In this document: in pieces, positions 19,210 through 29,399 of the stretch
Numbering within the stretch: position 1 is the first letter of the stretch
How the letters are laid out: each line of letters opens with the position of its first letter
From: Symbiodinium natans
Taxonomy: Eukaryota; Sar; Dinophyceae; Suessiales; Symbiodiniaceae
Assembly (NCBI GenBank): GCA_905221605.1
Contig: CAJNDS010002216.1
Coordinates: 310,001 to 374,000 of the forward strand
Direction: 5' to 3'
Length of the DNA stretch: 64,000 bases
Translations under genes and position numbers: made by a program
The notes under the pieces: generated by a model
Database searches by the model: none
What the model saw: the letters and a program-made list of their open reading frames with translations, nothing else
Told to the model about the DNA's origin: nothing

Positions 19210-19926
19210 CTAAAGTTCCAGCAACTCCCAAGGCCGATCTTCCGTGAGTTGATCATAAGGGTCCACACCCAAACGATCAACGTTCCACGCTTGGTATGCC
19301 CTGAAGGCTTGGAGAAGATTCAGGAGGCCTGGTCTGTGCAGGGACCATTGCGCGGCCAAAAACGATTTGGAGACTGTCTTAGCAGCGTCTCGACCAAGAC
19401 GATTGACACGCCGAAGTTGATTCTTCGCCTGGCTGAACACAGCCTCGGCGGGGTTATCCCCCCCGAGGACCTGAAACGTGTGGCTGGTTTCGTGGACCGT
19501 CTTCTGGCCACCTTTGCCTTTGGCAAACTTACGAAACGTCTTGAGGTGCTCGGGTGAAAGGTTCTTCTTGCGCAGGCTCAGCAAGGGCGTGAACTCCTCG
19601 CGGCTATGGCACGCCGCACTGGCCATGGCCCCAACTGCTGCCGCCCCTGACTGCAGCGCGGGTCCGGAGTCGGCTCCCAGAAAGCAGCTGCTGTGGATGT
19701 TGTCCAACATCGGCTGCAGCACCTCAGCTGTCTTCTCGGGTGCACTGGCAGCACCGCGCGCAACCGTTTGGTTGGGCAGGGGCACCCACACACGCCGGCC
19801 AGAGGAGCGAGATCTCATCAAGAACATGCGGCCAGCCTGAGTACGGGTAGCTTTGCCCTGGAGCCCTTGCTTGGAGGAAGATCTTCTGACATGGCTTCCA
19901 CACTGGACGCAAACGGAAACTAGAAA
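19210..19926 (-). mobile_element. ISXO2/IS1595-like transposase fragment
   Basis: A minus-strand frame is open from a stop at 19927-19929 to its own stop at 19210. Counting from the first ATG (19827) it has 205 residues. Upstream in frame is CVQCGSHVRR, possibly the remains of the zinc ribbon of this family. Downstream, GADSGPAL supplies a DDE-type aspartate. VHETSHTFQVLGGDNPAEAV followed by FSQAKNQLRRVNRLGR matches the N-x-x-E-x-x-W/F-x-x-x-K block at the C-terminal end of IS1595-type cores. The N-terminal catalytic aspartate region is missing, so it is a truncated or multi-exon copy. Such transposases move DNA by cut-and-paste. No terminal inverted repeats or target duplication were identified. 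Confidence 0.6.
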
Positions 19927-19929
19927 CTA

Positions 19930-20369
19930 CGATATTGAAGTATGCTAACAAAAAACGCAGCCCTGGCCTGCCAGGGTGTACGGTCTAGGTTTGAGGTGCT
20001 TAAAAGTTTAGCTTAGGGTTCAGGGTTTGCGATTGAAGCTTTAAAGTTTAGCGAAGTTTAGGGTGGAGCCGGGGTTTAGCCGAAATTTAGGGTTTGGGTT
20101 CAGGGTATCTGAAAGGACTGCCTCTAGTCCCCTACAGTGACTTCTGCCCCGAGCCACTCGGGTCAGGCGAGCACAAACAAAACTGCCAGCTGAGACACAA
20201 CATCTAGCCAAAGGTGGGGGATCCCAGTGGTGTTCACGGTTCCAAAATGCACTTGAAGGAGCATATTTCATGGGCTCTACAAAGCAGCACTCCTTCGGAT
20301 GCATGGTATCCTCCATGTGGAAGCATAAACATAAAATCCGCCTCATGAAGAAGGGCGGCCGAAGAAATC
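19930..20369. other. No convincing gene
   Basis: Unique sequence between the transposase fragment and the 57-bp minisatellite. Open frames here are short and have no recognisable domain. Confidence 0.5.
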
Positions 20370-21167
20370 GTGCAGGCATGGATGCTCTGGCCATTCGCAC
20401 GCACTGGTAACACGGACGTTCTCATCGTGCGGGCATGGATGCTCTGGCCACTCGCACGCACTGGTAACACGGACGTTCTCATCGTGCGGGCATGGATGCT
20501 CTGGCCACTCGCACGCACTGGTACCACGGACGTTCTCATCCTGCGGGCATGGATGCTCTGGCCATTCGCACGCACTGGTAACACGGACGTTCTCATCGTG
20601 CGGGCATGGATGCTCTGGCCACTCGCACGCACTCCTACCACGGACGTTCTCATCGTGAGGGCATGGATGCTCTGGCCACTCGCACGCACTGGTACCACGG
20701 ACGTTCTCATCGTGCGGGCATGGATGCTCTGGCCACTCGCACGCACTCCTACCACGGACGTTCTCATCGTGCGGGCATGGATGCTCTGGCCACTCGCACG
20801 CACTCCTACCACGGACGTTCTCATCGTGAGGGCATGGATGCTCTGGCCACTCGCACGCACTGGTACCACGGACGTTCTCATCGTGCGGGCATGGATGCTC
20901 TGGCCACTCGCACGCACTGGTACCACGGACGTTCTCATCGTGCGGGCATGGATGCTCTGGCCACTCGCACGCACTGGTACCACGGACGTTCTCATCGTGC
21001 GGGCATGGATGCTCTGGCCACTCGCACGCACTGGTACCACGGACGTTCTCATCGTGCGGGCATGGATGCTCTGGCCACTCGCACGCACTGGTACCACGGA
21101 CGTTCTCATCGTGCGGGCATGGATGCTCTGGCCACTCGCACGCACTGGTACCACGGACGTTCTCATC
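20370..21167. repeat. 57-bp minisatellite, 14 copies
   Basis: Fourteen uninterrupted copies of a 57-bp unit (GGGCATGGATGCTCTGGCC...GGACGTTCTCATC). The copies differ at only a few sites: GGTACC, GGTAAC or CTCCTACC; GCGGG or GAGGG. The unit is 19 codons long, so at least four frames stay open, including MRTSVVPVRASGQSIHART on the minus strand. Nothing shows that any of these is translated. Confidence 0.95.
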
Positions 21168-21365
21168 GTGAGGGCCATTCGCATACCCCCCACCCCCACA
21201 AACCAAGTGCTTTGAGCGGCTGTACATGTCCGAATCGTGAGGACCATTCGCATACCCCCCACCCCCACAAACCAAGTGCTTTGAGCGGCTGTACATGTCC
21301 GAACCAAGCGCTTTCAGCGGCTCGACATGTCCCAAACCAAGCGTTTTGTGCGGCTTTACGTGTGG
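21168..21365. repeat. 69-bp duplication and 31-bp sub-repeats
   Basis: A 69-bp unit occurs twice (21168-21236, 21237-21305). Its segment AACCAAGTGCTTTGAGCGGC is repeated twice more in diverged form to the right. It directly abuts the 57-bp minisatellite. Confidence 0.85.
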
Positions 21366-21375
21366 TCGGAAGGCT

Positions 21376-21485
21376 AAACCCTAAACCCTAAACCCTAAAC
21401 CCTAAACCCTAAACCCTAAACCCTAAACCCTAAACCCTAAACCCTCAACCCTCAACCCTAAACCCTAAACCCTAAACCCTAAACC
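21376..21485. repeat. CCCTAAA array
   Basis: About fifteen units lie left of the island at 21490-21560. Confidence 0.95.
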
Positions 21486-21489
21486 GTTG

Positions 21490-21560
21490 CGTTGGGCAGG
21501 CGAGCTCGAGGGGTCCTAAGAACTTGTTGCTCCACTGGGCGTTGAGCTTAAAGCGCACGG
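21490..21560 (-). CDS. Putative exon, unknown protein
   Basis: The minus frame reads RFKLNAQWSNKFLGPLELAC. It could follow the 22054-22119 exon in one transcript. No domain recognised. Confidence 0.45.
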
Positions 21561-22053
21561 CTTAGAACCCGCAGCCCAAGAACAACAGACGCCACCTCAC
21601 ACATTTCTCTAAAGCGCCACAATCCTAAACCCGAAAGCCGAAAAGCCGAAAACCCAGAACCCTCGGACACGGCGGGGGCAATCCCCAAAAGTTGGTGTTC
21701 ATCTGTGGGATATAGCAAGAAGAGGTGTGGCTAAGGAAACATCTGCATGGGTAGAACTACAGAGCTTTAGAAAGGTGTACATAAAGGTACTAAGGGTTGT
21801 GGTTCGACCCGAGACCATAAGCCAAAACGGTCTGCGAAGGGACGCTGTCAAACAAGGGTTTAAGGTAAGAAAAGGGCACGTGGGGGAATCTACGACTAAA
21901 TTCGACTAAACCCTAAAGCCCAGCCCCAAACCCCAAACTCCAAACCCTCAACCCTACACCCCAAACCCTGAACCCGAAACCCCTAATTTCTAAACCCTAA
22001 ACCCTAAACCGCAAACCCTGAACCCCTAAACCCTAAAAGGCCCTCGAATTCAG

Positions 22054-22119
22054 GCCTCCGGCGGGGTCAACTCCGTTCCAGTCCCAGTCTGCAGGTTCCA
22101 GTAGAAGACCGCCCCATCC
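22054..22119 (-). CDS. Putative exon, WW-like segment
   Basis: The minus frame reads DGAVFYWNLQTGTGTELTPP, reminiscent of the second half of a WW domain (Y-x-W/Y-N-x-x-T-x-x-x-x-x-x-P). It is bracketed by CCCTAAA (left) and TTTAGGG (right). WW domains bind proline-rich peptides. The first Trp is not visible here, so the call is tentative. Confidence 0.45.
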
Positions 22120-22387
22120 TCATTGTCAAGGGAACGTGGAGGGCTTAGGGTTTAGGGTTCTAGGATTGAGGGTTTTAGGGTTTAGGGTTTAGGGTTGAGT
22201 GGAGGGTTGAGGGTTTAGGGTTTGGGGTTCAAGGTTTGGTGGGTTCGGGGTTGAAGATTACAATTTTCGTCTGGCGTCTGGAAGCGTCCTTTTCAAGATG
22301 TCAAGCACGAAGCTCGTTCAGTGCTTCATTAACACCCCAACACGTGGAGCAGCAGCTCAGGTCTTCTTCACGTCCATAACACCACCA

Positions 22388-22442
22388 TGATACCCTCAAT
22401 CAGCACCGGGAAGTTGATGAGCATGAGGCCCCTCATGCCCAC
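22388..22442 (-). CDS. Putative exon with hydrophobic helix
   Basis: The minus frame reads VGMRGLMLINFPVLIEG, strongly hydrophobic and compatible with a membrane helix. It lies beside a poly-G tract at 22444-22494. Strand and ends tentative. Confidence 0.35.
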
Positions 22443-22443
22443 G

Positions 22444-22494
22444 GTTGGGGGGGGACAGAAGGGGGTGGGGGGGGGGGGGGGGGGGGAGGAGGGG
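22444..22494. repeat. Poly-G tract
   Basis: G runs of up to about 18, with a few interruptions. Confidence 0.95.
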
Positions 22495-22499
22495 GTCTA

Positions 22500-22970
22500 T
22501 TTTGGGAAGTAACTAAAATTTGTCGCCAAGATTCGGAAATGCGCAATTTGGAGCTGAAAAACTGGAGACAAACCAAAAAAAGTTTACGAAAAGCGGCTCT
22601 GGGAAGTCTGCTGCTGACTTGAAAGATTCGAATTCGTGCTGGAACTGTCCCCTCGCCTCACCAAGCTCAAAATTCAGCTGGGATCTAAAAAAGAATAAAC
22701 ATCCGTCCTGCAATGTTCCCCCTCCCCTTAACCCTAAATATCAGCCTGAGCCTGGAATGTTGAGAATACTTCGTCCTACAATGGTCACCCTTCCTCCCAA
22801 TCAGACCTGAACTGGAACAGGGGCCGTGAACCAGGTCGCCCCAAACCCCTTCCGTATTCAAAGAGCAGCCCTTAAACCGCCTGCGGGCTCTCTTACAGTA
22901 AGTCAAAACATATTCCTTAAGACGTAAACATCTATGCTTAAACTGCTGAAACTATTTAGTATGACAAGCT
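22500..22970. other. No convincing gene
   Basis: Open frames of 66-96 codons occur on both strands without recognisable domains or splice context. Confidence 0.4.
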
Positions 22971-23120
22971 GCACCCTAAACCCTGAACCCCTAAACCCCA
23001 AACCCCAAACCGATACCCCTAAACCCTAAACCCCAAACCGTTAACCCTAAACCCCAAACCCCAAACCCCAAACCCTAAACCCTAAACCCTGAACCCTGAA
23101 CCCTGAACCCTACCGGGGGC

Positions 23121-23208
23121 CCTTGGTTGAGGCCCCTGTGCCCCTCAGGCAGCCACGGCTCGCCGGAGGTACTCATGGCCTCGTGCGTGGCCCAGTGGGC
23201 CTCCATGC
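23121..23208 (-). CDS. Putative exon, unknown protein
   Basis: Acceptor CTTGGAG, then DYITCMEAHWATHEAMSTSG and EPWLPEGHRG. The frame has strong coding character, with CCCTGAA repeats left and TTTAGGG right. Family unknown. Confidence 0.55.
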
Positions 23209-23583
23209 AGGTGATGTAGTCCTCCAAGAGGCAATAGAGGTTAGGGTTTAGGGTTTAGGTTTAGGGTCTAGGGTTTGGGGTTTGGGGTTTAGGGTTTGGG
23301 GGTTTTGGGGTTTTGGGTTTTGGGTTTTAGGGTGTAGGATTCCAGGGTTTGGGGCTTAGGAGGCTGTTTGCAAGCAGAGGTTGGGGGGGTGCGTGAGCAA
23401 TTTATGTGTTTTATCTGCATTCTATTCAGACTTTTTTTTTGCCTTTGAGGAGAGGGGAGAGGGTCCCAGGATTGAGTTTTGGATTGGTTGCGGCGCATTG
23501 GGGCTGAGGGCATATGACCGGGCAAACGCAAAACGTGCCAGAAGTCGCCTTAACCATCCCCCCACCCCCCCTCCACCCGGGTG

Positions 23584-23697
23584 ACTTAGGGTTTAGGGTT
23601 TAGGGTTTAGGGTTTAGGGTTTAGGGTTTAGGGTTTAGGGTTTAGGGTTTAGGGTTTAGGGTTTAGGGTTTAGGGTTTAGGGTTTAGGGTTTAGGGT
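23584..23697. repeat. TTTAGGG array
   Basis: Sixteen near-perfect units. Confidence 0.95.
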
Positions 23698-23740
23698 CTT
23701 AACCCCCAAACGTCCAAAATTCAAGGAACAACCGACACAA

Positions 23741-23796
23741 GCCTTGTGACCCTCAAAACTCTGCTTCTCATTGCCGTTGGCGATGTCCAGCAACCT
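23741..23796 (-). CDS. Putative exon, unknown protein
   Basis: A pyrimidine-rich stretch ending CACGAG precedes GTTGCTGGAC. The frame reads LLDIANGNEKQSFEGHK. Family unknown. Confidence 0.45.
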
Positions 23797-24193
23797 CGTG
23801 AGATGCAGAAGGGCGTTTAGGATGTAGGGTTAAGTATGACGTTACTTACCCTCTCCTAAAGCCATCATCTACTAGCGCTTTTTAGGATATACTAGCATTG
23901 AATTGCAATAGGCTGAGGGTTCATAAGGCCCACCGGGGCTGATCAGGCTTCTAGGTCTAGACCCTATGCACCCCGATAAATGCTAGAAACCCGATAAACT
24001 CCATTCACCAGAGAAACCCTATAGCCCCGCCATCAACCCTATAAACCGCATAAACCCTATAACCCCCGGTAATACCCCGTGAACCTCAAGAATCCTATAT
24101 GACAGCCGTAGCTGCGCTATACGAAGGGCTTGAACCTGCAATGTAGAATCTACATGGTCAAACTTGAATCGGAATCCCAACAAAAACCATAAT

Positions 24194-24312
24194 ACAGGGG
24201 CCTGAATAAATAGAATAGGGTGCTGGGGGGGGGGGGGGGTTAGTATAAAGCAGATATACCGGGACCAGAAGAATACACTTTCAGTAAGTATTCCGACCCC
24301 TATTTAGTACTT
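24194..24312. mobile_element. MITE family E
   Basis: CAGGGGCCTGAATAAATAGAATAGGG at the left and GTATTCCGACCCCTATTTAG at the right. The interior contains a poly-G run (24224-24238). Confidence 0.65.
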
Positions 24313-24320
24313 CTGAACAA

Positions 24321-24430
24321 CCCTCAACCTGTCGAAGCCGCCGCCGACAGTCTTTTTCGGGCCGTGCCGCTGAATGCGGCCGTCATCGTGGCCGACCAGC
24401 GCACAGGCTTCCCCACCGTCCTTCCCAGCT
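24321..24430. CDS. Coding-like island, strand undecided
   Basis: GC-rich unique sequence. The minus frame gives GKPVRWSATMTAAFSGTARK and the plus frame gives AVPLNAAVIVADQRTGF. Both are protein-like, so neither is preferred. Confidence 0.3.
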
Positions 24431-25069
24431 CTTTTTCGAACAGCCCAAAACCCTGCAATCCTGAGTTCCTGAACCCTAAAACCCTAAACCCTAGACGCCT
24501 AAACCCCTAAACCTTAAACCCTAAGCCTTAAACCAAACCCTGTAGGCCCAACAGCCCGAGACTTTAGAAGGATAAGGCCTGCCCTTAGAATTCCGGGCCC
24601 AGAAGTCGGAGTCCTAGCAACCAGAAGGGGTTTGCCTGGGACTTTGTTTGCCTAAGCCTGCCCAAGGCATTTAGGGTTTAGGGTTTGGGGTTTGGGGTTG
24701 AGGGTTAAGGCGTTGGTTTGTACACGTCTCTTGAACTTACGGCTTAAGGTTGAGGATTTAGGTCTTCGGGTAGATTCCCTCCTTTCCCTAAACCCTAAAC
24801 CCTAAACCCTAAACCCTAAACCCTAAACCCTAAACCCTGATGCCTAAACCTTTGTTTTGTTGGATACAAGCCCTGACCTGCAGGCAGCACTGTCTCTGAC
24901 GGTTTTATCCTCCCCCTACACACCTCCCCTCTATGTAAGGTTTAGAGTTTGGGGTCTAAGGAATTAGGGTCTAGGGATTGAGGTTTAGGGTTGGGTTTGG
25001 GGCTTAATTAGGGTTTGGGGCTTAGGGCTATCCCAAACCATCAACCCAGACTCCTGCATCCACACAGCC

Positions 25070-25209
25070 CCCCACCCCCCCTCCCGAGCCCCTGAACGCA
25101 CGGGAGAATCCAACGGCTCCTCCTCTTCCTCACCCCAAACGCTCGAGCCTCGGATTCGGGCTTCCAGGGCAGAAAGCCAACTCCATAAAACCGGAACCTC
25201 AAAAAACAA
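25070..25209 (-). CDS. Possible exon, acidic segment
   Basis: The minus frame includes LWSWLSALEARIRGSSVWGE and a run of Glu. It is not bracketed like the better exons. Low confidence. Confidence 0.25.
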
Positions 25210-25796
25210 GCAAAATATTTCAAGCCCAATACCTGTAAATCAGAACCATTAAATTAACAAAACTTTAAACTGCAAGAAGATTTGAATTGACAGGTCCAAA
25301 TTCCAGAACCCTGAAGACCTCAAAGGGCTCTCCCTGGTCGCTTCAGGTGATGGAGTTGCGGTTGAGGGTTTAGGGTTAGGGCTTGAAATCATTTGGGCTT
25401 GTAGGGTTGTGGGGGTTGGGCTTGTTGGAGCTTAGGGCTTAGGCTTAGTGAGGGTTAAGGGGCTAGGTTTAGAGGGCTCTGGGGGTTGAGGGGTAAGTTG
25501 TTGATTGTGCGTGGTTGGTGGCCAAGTTCCGCATGGTACTACACCCTCAACCCCTAGCTCTAAACCCTGACCCCTAAACCCGACGTCCTATTACAGTCGG
25601 ACCCAAAAGCCCAATGACCTACGGAAGTCATGCAAGCAATGCAACTTCACACTTGTAGACAACGTTGGAGGGGGATCTAGTAAGCAGGTATTGGGGTTAT
25701 TGAGTAGGATAGCCCAAGTAGGGTCCCGTTGTGAGTTCTTATGACTCTACTTGGTACCTACGCTACAAAGTCTTCTAAAACGCCCCTCAACCCAAC

Positions 25797-25995
25797 CTAA
25801 ACCCTAAACCCTAAACCCCAAACCCAAAACCCCAAACCCCAAACCCCAAAACCCAAACCCCAAACCCCAAACCCAAAACCCCAAGCCCCAAGCCCCAAGC
25901 CCCAAACCCTACACCCTAAACCCTAAACCCCAAACCCTAAACCCTAAACCCTAAACCCTAAACCCTAAACCCTAAACCCTAAACCCTAAACCCTA
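25797..25995. repeat. CCCTAAA/CCCCAAA/CCCCAAG variant array
   Basis: CCCTAAA units give way to CCCCAAA, then three CCCCAAG units, then back to CCCTAAA. Confidence 0.95.
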
Positions 25996-26091
25996 CGCAG
26001 ACAGGAAGCCGGTGGACACCTGTCGATGATGATCCTTAGGCGAGCAGGTGTCTACAACCCTGATTGAGCCCTTAAGCCCTTGCCAGGAACC

Positions 26092-26172
26092 CTCTTGACC
26101 CACAGTTTTATGGGTTCTACCTACTAATTCAGGGTAGCTACTACCAAACTGTAAGTAAATAGACACGGGTAA
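26092..26172. mobile_element. MITE family G-like element
   Basis: ACCTACTAATTCAGGGTAGC and CAAACTGTAAGTAAATAGAC resemble the core of the element at 32948-33022. The outer ends are diverged. Confidence 0.4.
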
Positions 26173-26440
26173 AGTCTTCAATCCTACCCCTCAAACACGT
26201 AAACTCTTATAACCCTCAATCCCTGATGCTCCAAAACCCCTTGACCCCTAAACCCAAAGCCCCAAACCCCCTAGACCCCCAAACGCCTAAGCCCAAAACC
26301 CCTAGACTCCCAAACCCTCAAAGCCAGTGGATTCGGCAAGTAGAGGTGAAGCATCTGAAGCTACAAACTAGGTTTAGGGTTTAGGGTTTAGGGTTTAAGG
26401 CTTGGGGTTTAGGGTTTAGGGTTTAGGGTTTAGGGCTTAG

Positions 26441-26510
26441 GGTGGCCTGCCCCGTTCCAGGTAAGAATTGCGCACAACACTTGTGCTGCACCCAAGCAGT
26501 AGATCCCGCT
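26441..26510 (-). CDS. Putative exon encoding a membrane helix
   Basis: Acceptor ATCCTCAG, then GIYCLGAAQVLCAILTWNGA, a classic transmembrane-helix composition. Possibly the same membrane protein as the 22.4 kb island. Confidence 0.45.
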
Positions 26511-26576
26511 GAGGATTAGGATGTGGAGGGTAGGACTCGGGCTTGCAGGTCTACATGCGCACACTAAAGGGTTTAG

Positions 26577-26660
26577 GGTTTAGGGTTTAGGGTTTAGGGT
26601 TTAGGGTTTAGGGTTTAGGGTTTAGGGTTTAGGTATTAGGGTTTAGGGTTAGGGTTTAGG
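26577..26660. repeat. TTTAGGG array
   Basis: Eight perfect units followed by degenerate ones. Confidence 0.95.
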
Positions 26661-26710
26661 GTTTAGTAGGCCCTAAACCCGCAACCCCGAATCCCTGCAG
26701 TCCCAGCCAC

Positions 26711-26780
26711 CGTGTCCAAGTTCAAGCTCAGCGTGGATTGCTTGTTCAGGCCGCTCTTCCCCATCCCACGGAGCGAGGCC
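26711..26780 (-). CDS. Putative exon, unknown protein
   Basis: Acceptor CAAGTAG and donor GTGGCTGG. It reads SLRGMGKSGLNKQSTLSLNL. Bracketed by CCCTAAA and TTTAGGG tracts. Confidence 0.5.
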
Positions 26781-26795
26781 CTACTTGGACCCTAT

Positions 26796-27038
26796 TAGGG
26801 TTTAGGGTTTAGGGTTTAGGGTTTAGGGTTTAGGGTTTAGGGTTTAGGGTTTAGGGTTTAGGGTCTAGGGGGTTTAGCGGTTTAGGGCTTAGTTCTGTTT
26901 TGAGGTTTAGGGTTGAGGGACTAAAAGTTACGTTTTAGGGGTCTAGGGATTTATTGTTCAGGGTTGAGGGTTGAGTTAAACCCTAAACCCTAAACCCTAA
27001 ACCCTAAACCCTAAACCCTAAACCCTAAACCCTAAACC
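26796..27038. repeat. TTTAGGG array (26796-26863) facing CCCTAAA array (26981-27038)
   Basis: Inverted telomere-like arrays form the two ends of a probable 264-bp intron (26781-27044) between the islands at 26711-26780 and 27045-27134. Confidence 0.9.
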
Positions 27039-27044
27039 CTCTTC

Positions 27045-27134
27045 CATTTTCGGGTTCAGGCGTTGGAAACCCTGGCGCTTTCGTCGGTTCGGGGATCTTG
27101 TGTGACCCCGCTTGGAAACCTGAAGCCTTCGCCT
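27045..27134 (-). CDS. Putative exon, proline-rich
   Basis: Acceptor CTTGGAG, then AKASGFQAGSHKIPEPTKAP and GFPTPEPENG. It ends at the CCCTAAA tract. Upstream neighbour of the 26711-26780 exon. Confidence 0.45.
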
Positions 27135-27800
27135 CCAAGTTGTTGGCAACGAGGGGATAAGGATTCAGGGACTTAGGGGCTTCGGTTTAGGGTTTAGAGT
27201 TTCGGGTTTAGGGTTTAGGGTTTAGTACTGCCGGGTGTGGGAAGCCTGAAACCTAAACCGAGGGGTGAGGTTCGCGTCCTGAGGGGTTAGGCTATAATAC
27301 AGGGTTTCAGAACGTCTGAAACACGGCGGCGAGACAAAATAGGGAGCCGAAAGAAATGAGCGTCTAGCCATTTGACACGTGACATCTAAACATACATACC
27401 CATGTGCGCGAGTATGCACATATCATATACATATGTATAAACGTAGGCACACATACATACATGCATCATGCCTGCAAAAAGATAGACAAATCAATAGATC
27501 ACTCAGAGCATTCCTTGCCTGGACCCCTGTTACCCAAGACCTCAACCCTGACACTGTACATCCGAACAAGTGTCTCCATGGACGTTTGAAGAAAACTTCA
27601 GTCTATCCCGCTGCAAGACTTCAAAAGCTTTATGTTTTGAGGCGCTTTGGGCCGCTTGAGTTAAGGCCTTCTTGAGGCAAACCCTAACCCTTATCCCTCG
27701 ACCTTAATCCCTAATCCCTAAACCCTAAACCCTAAACCCTAAACCCTAAACTCTAAACCCTAAACCCCCAAGACGACTGGAGAGAACTCGTTGGAGCCAC

Positions 27801-27861
27801 CTCTGTCGCTATGAGGAGCTTTGGGACCACCGACTCATTGTCGTCTGACTGGGCCTTGGCA
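27801..27861 (-). CDS. Putative exon, unknown protein
   Basis: Acceptor TCTACAG and donor GTGGCTCC. It reads AKAQSDDNESVVPKLLIATE. CCCTAAA left and GGGTTTAGG right. Family unknown. Confidence 0.55.
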
Positions 27862-28086
27862 CTGTAGACAACAAGGGTTTAGGAAATGTTTGGATTTATG
27901 GTTTTGAGGTTTGCAAGTTTTGGGCACGTTTTGAAGGCTTTAGGTTTCTTTGGGGTTTTAGGGCTTTGGGCGGATTGCGGGCTTGAGGGTTTAATTCGGA
28001 GCGTAGGGGTGCAGGTTTTCAGCTCTGGGGCTTAAAGTTGAGTTCGGTGTAGCCCAAACGCCGGAGTAAACCTTAAACCCTAAACT

Positions 28087-28187
28087 TTGGGATGTTCCCC
28101 CTTATATGAGCAGTCCTTAATGAAATTTTTTACAGGGGTACTGTAACCCCTAGTAAGGACTGTTAGTATAAGGGAGAACACCCCAAC
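28087..28187. mobile_element. MITE family B
   Basis: TTGGGATGTTCCCCCTTATA and GTATAAGGGAGAACACCCCAA inverted termini. The interior pairs CAGTCCTTAAT with GTAAGGACTG. Confidence 0.8.
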
Positions 28188-28631
28188 CTAAACTCCAGCC
28201 TGCCAAGAAAATGACCCCAAGCCGCAACATGCCATTTCTGAAGCCGCTAGACCCTCTAGACCAATACCAGACTTCCGTCCGAGTACAAGTACCTCTGCAC
28301 GAACCCGGGGATCTTCGCCCAAGGGGAGGTAGGGGGTTCCCACATACTTGGCCCTAATTTCCCTTGAGGAACCAAAGAATCTGAAGTACAAAAGGGGGGG
28401 AAGGTTCAGGGTTTAAGCACCCCCTGTGAATAAAGCCTAAACCCCAAATCCTGTAGGCAGAGGGCTAAACCCTAAACCCACAAGCCCCTGCAACTTGAAA
28501 GTGTTCGAACGTTAAAAAGCAAACTCCTCGAAACTGTCCTCGAAACTCTTCTCGAAACTTCCCCGGACGTGAACCCTTAGTAGGATCACTAAACCCTAAA
28601 CCCTAAACCCTTAACCCTTAACCCTAAACGC

Positions 28632-28725
28632 TTTGATTCCTTGGGCACTCCGGCCGCGATTTCGGACAGCTGCCGCAGGTGGAGCAGTGGCCCGCCAACG
28701 GCCTCCGGCTTCTCACGGGCGACTT
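28632..28725 (-). CDS. Putative exon, unknown protein
   Basis: Acceptor GTTCAG, then VAREKPEAVGGPLLHLRQLS and EIAAGVPKES. GC-rich and helix-like. CCCTAAA tract on the left. Confidence 0.5.
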
Positions 28726-28889
28726 CTGAACCCCCTCCCCCTTAAAAGGCACTCAAAATCACCTTTTTAAGGTTTAGGGTTCTAAGGTTAAACACCCTAA
28801 TAAACCACCCAAAGCCCGATATTCAAGGCTCCAGGACATGCATCATAACTTCGCACCCACCACTTCGATCGATCCCACCCCAATTTATT

Positions 28890-29360
28890 GGGGCTTACGG
28901 GGGTTAGGGTTTGCATTTTCCCACGCATCGGCAGAAGATCTCATGCTCACATGGCGCCATCCCAGCTCCAGCACAACTCCAGCTGGGCTCCAGCGTGGGT
29001 TCAATTGAGAGCGGCTCTAACTGGCTCCTTGGGCCAGCTCCAGCTGGGCTCCAACCCGCACCTGAATGCCTCCGTGCATTAAGAGAAAACCTTTGTCGAA
29101 GCAGACCGACCTCCTTCTGCTGCGCAACTGCCAAAACAAAACTTCCAAACCTTGTATTTTGCACCCTTGGAATGTATGGAAATAGGGCTCCAACTGGACT
29201 GCAGCAAGGCCTGAGGGCTCTGTGAAAACTGCAGGGCCTGAAGCTGGAAAGAGGCTGCAGGGCTCAGGGATCTGTAGGGTCTGAGAGGAGCCCAAGTCTA
29301 GGGGCGAAAAGGCTTCAAAACACGGCGGCCTACATGGGCCACACCCGCAAACACGTTGCA
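28890..29360. other. No convincing gene; CAGCTCCAG repeats
   Basis: Short repeats of CAGCTCCAGCTGGGCTCC lie between about 28963 and 29052. Frames on both strands stay open without a recognisable product. Confidence 0.4.
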
Positions 29361-29399
29361 AAACGTCAAAACAATACGGGGTGTAAGAGTAAGGGCGGC

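Noticed and set aside
20370-21167. CRISPR-like array
   Set aside because: The 57-bp units abut directly with no variable spacers, and there are no cas genes.
20234-21391. Four long overlapping ORFs (261-357 codons)
   Set aside because: All are readings of the 57-bp minisatellite, whose unit is a multiple of three. None has unique sequence with coding character at its ends.
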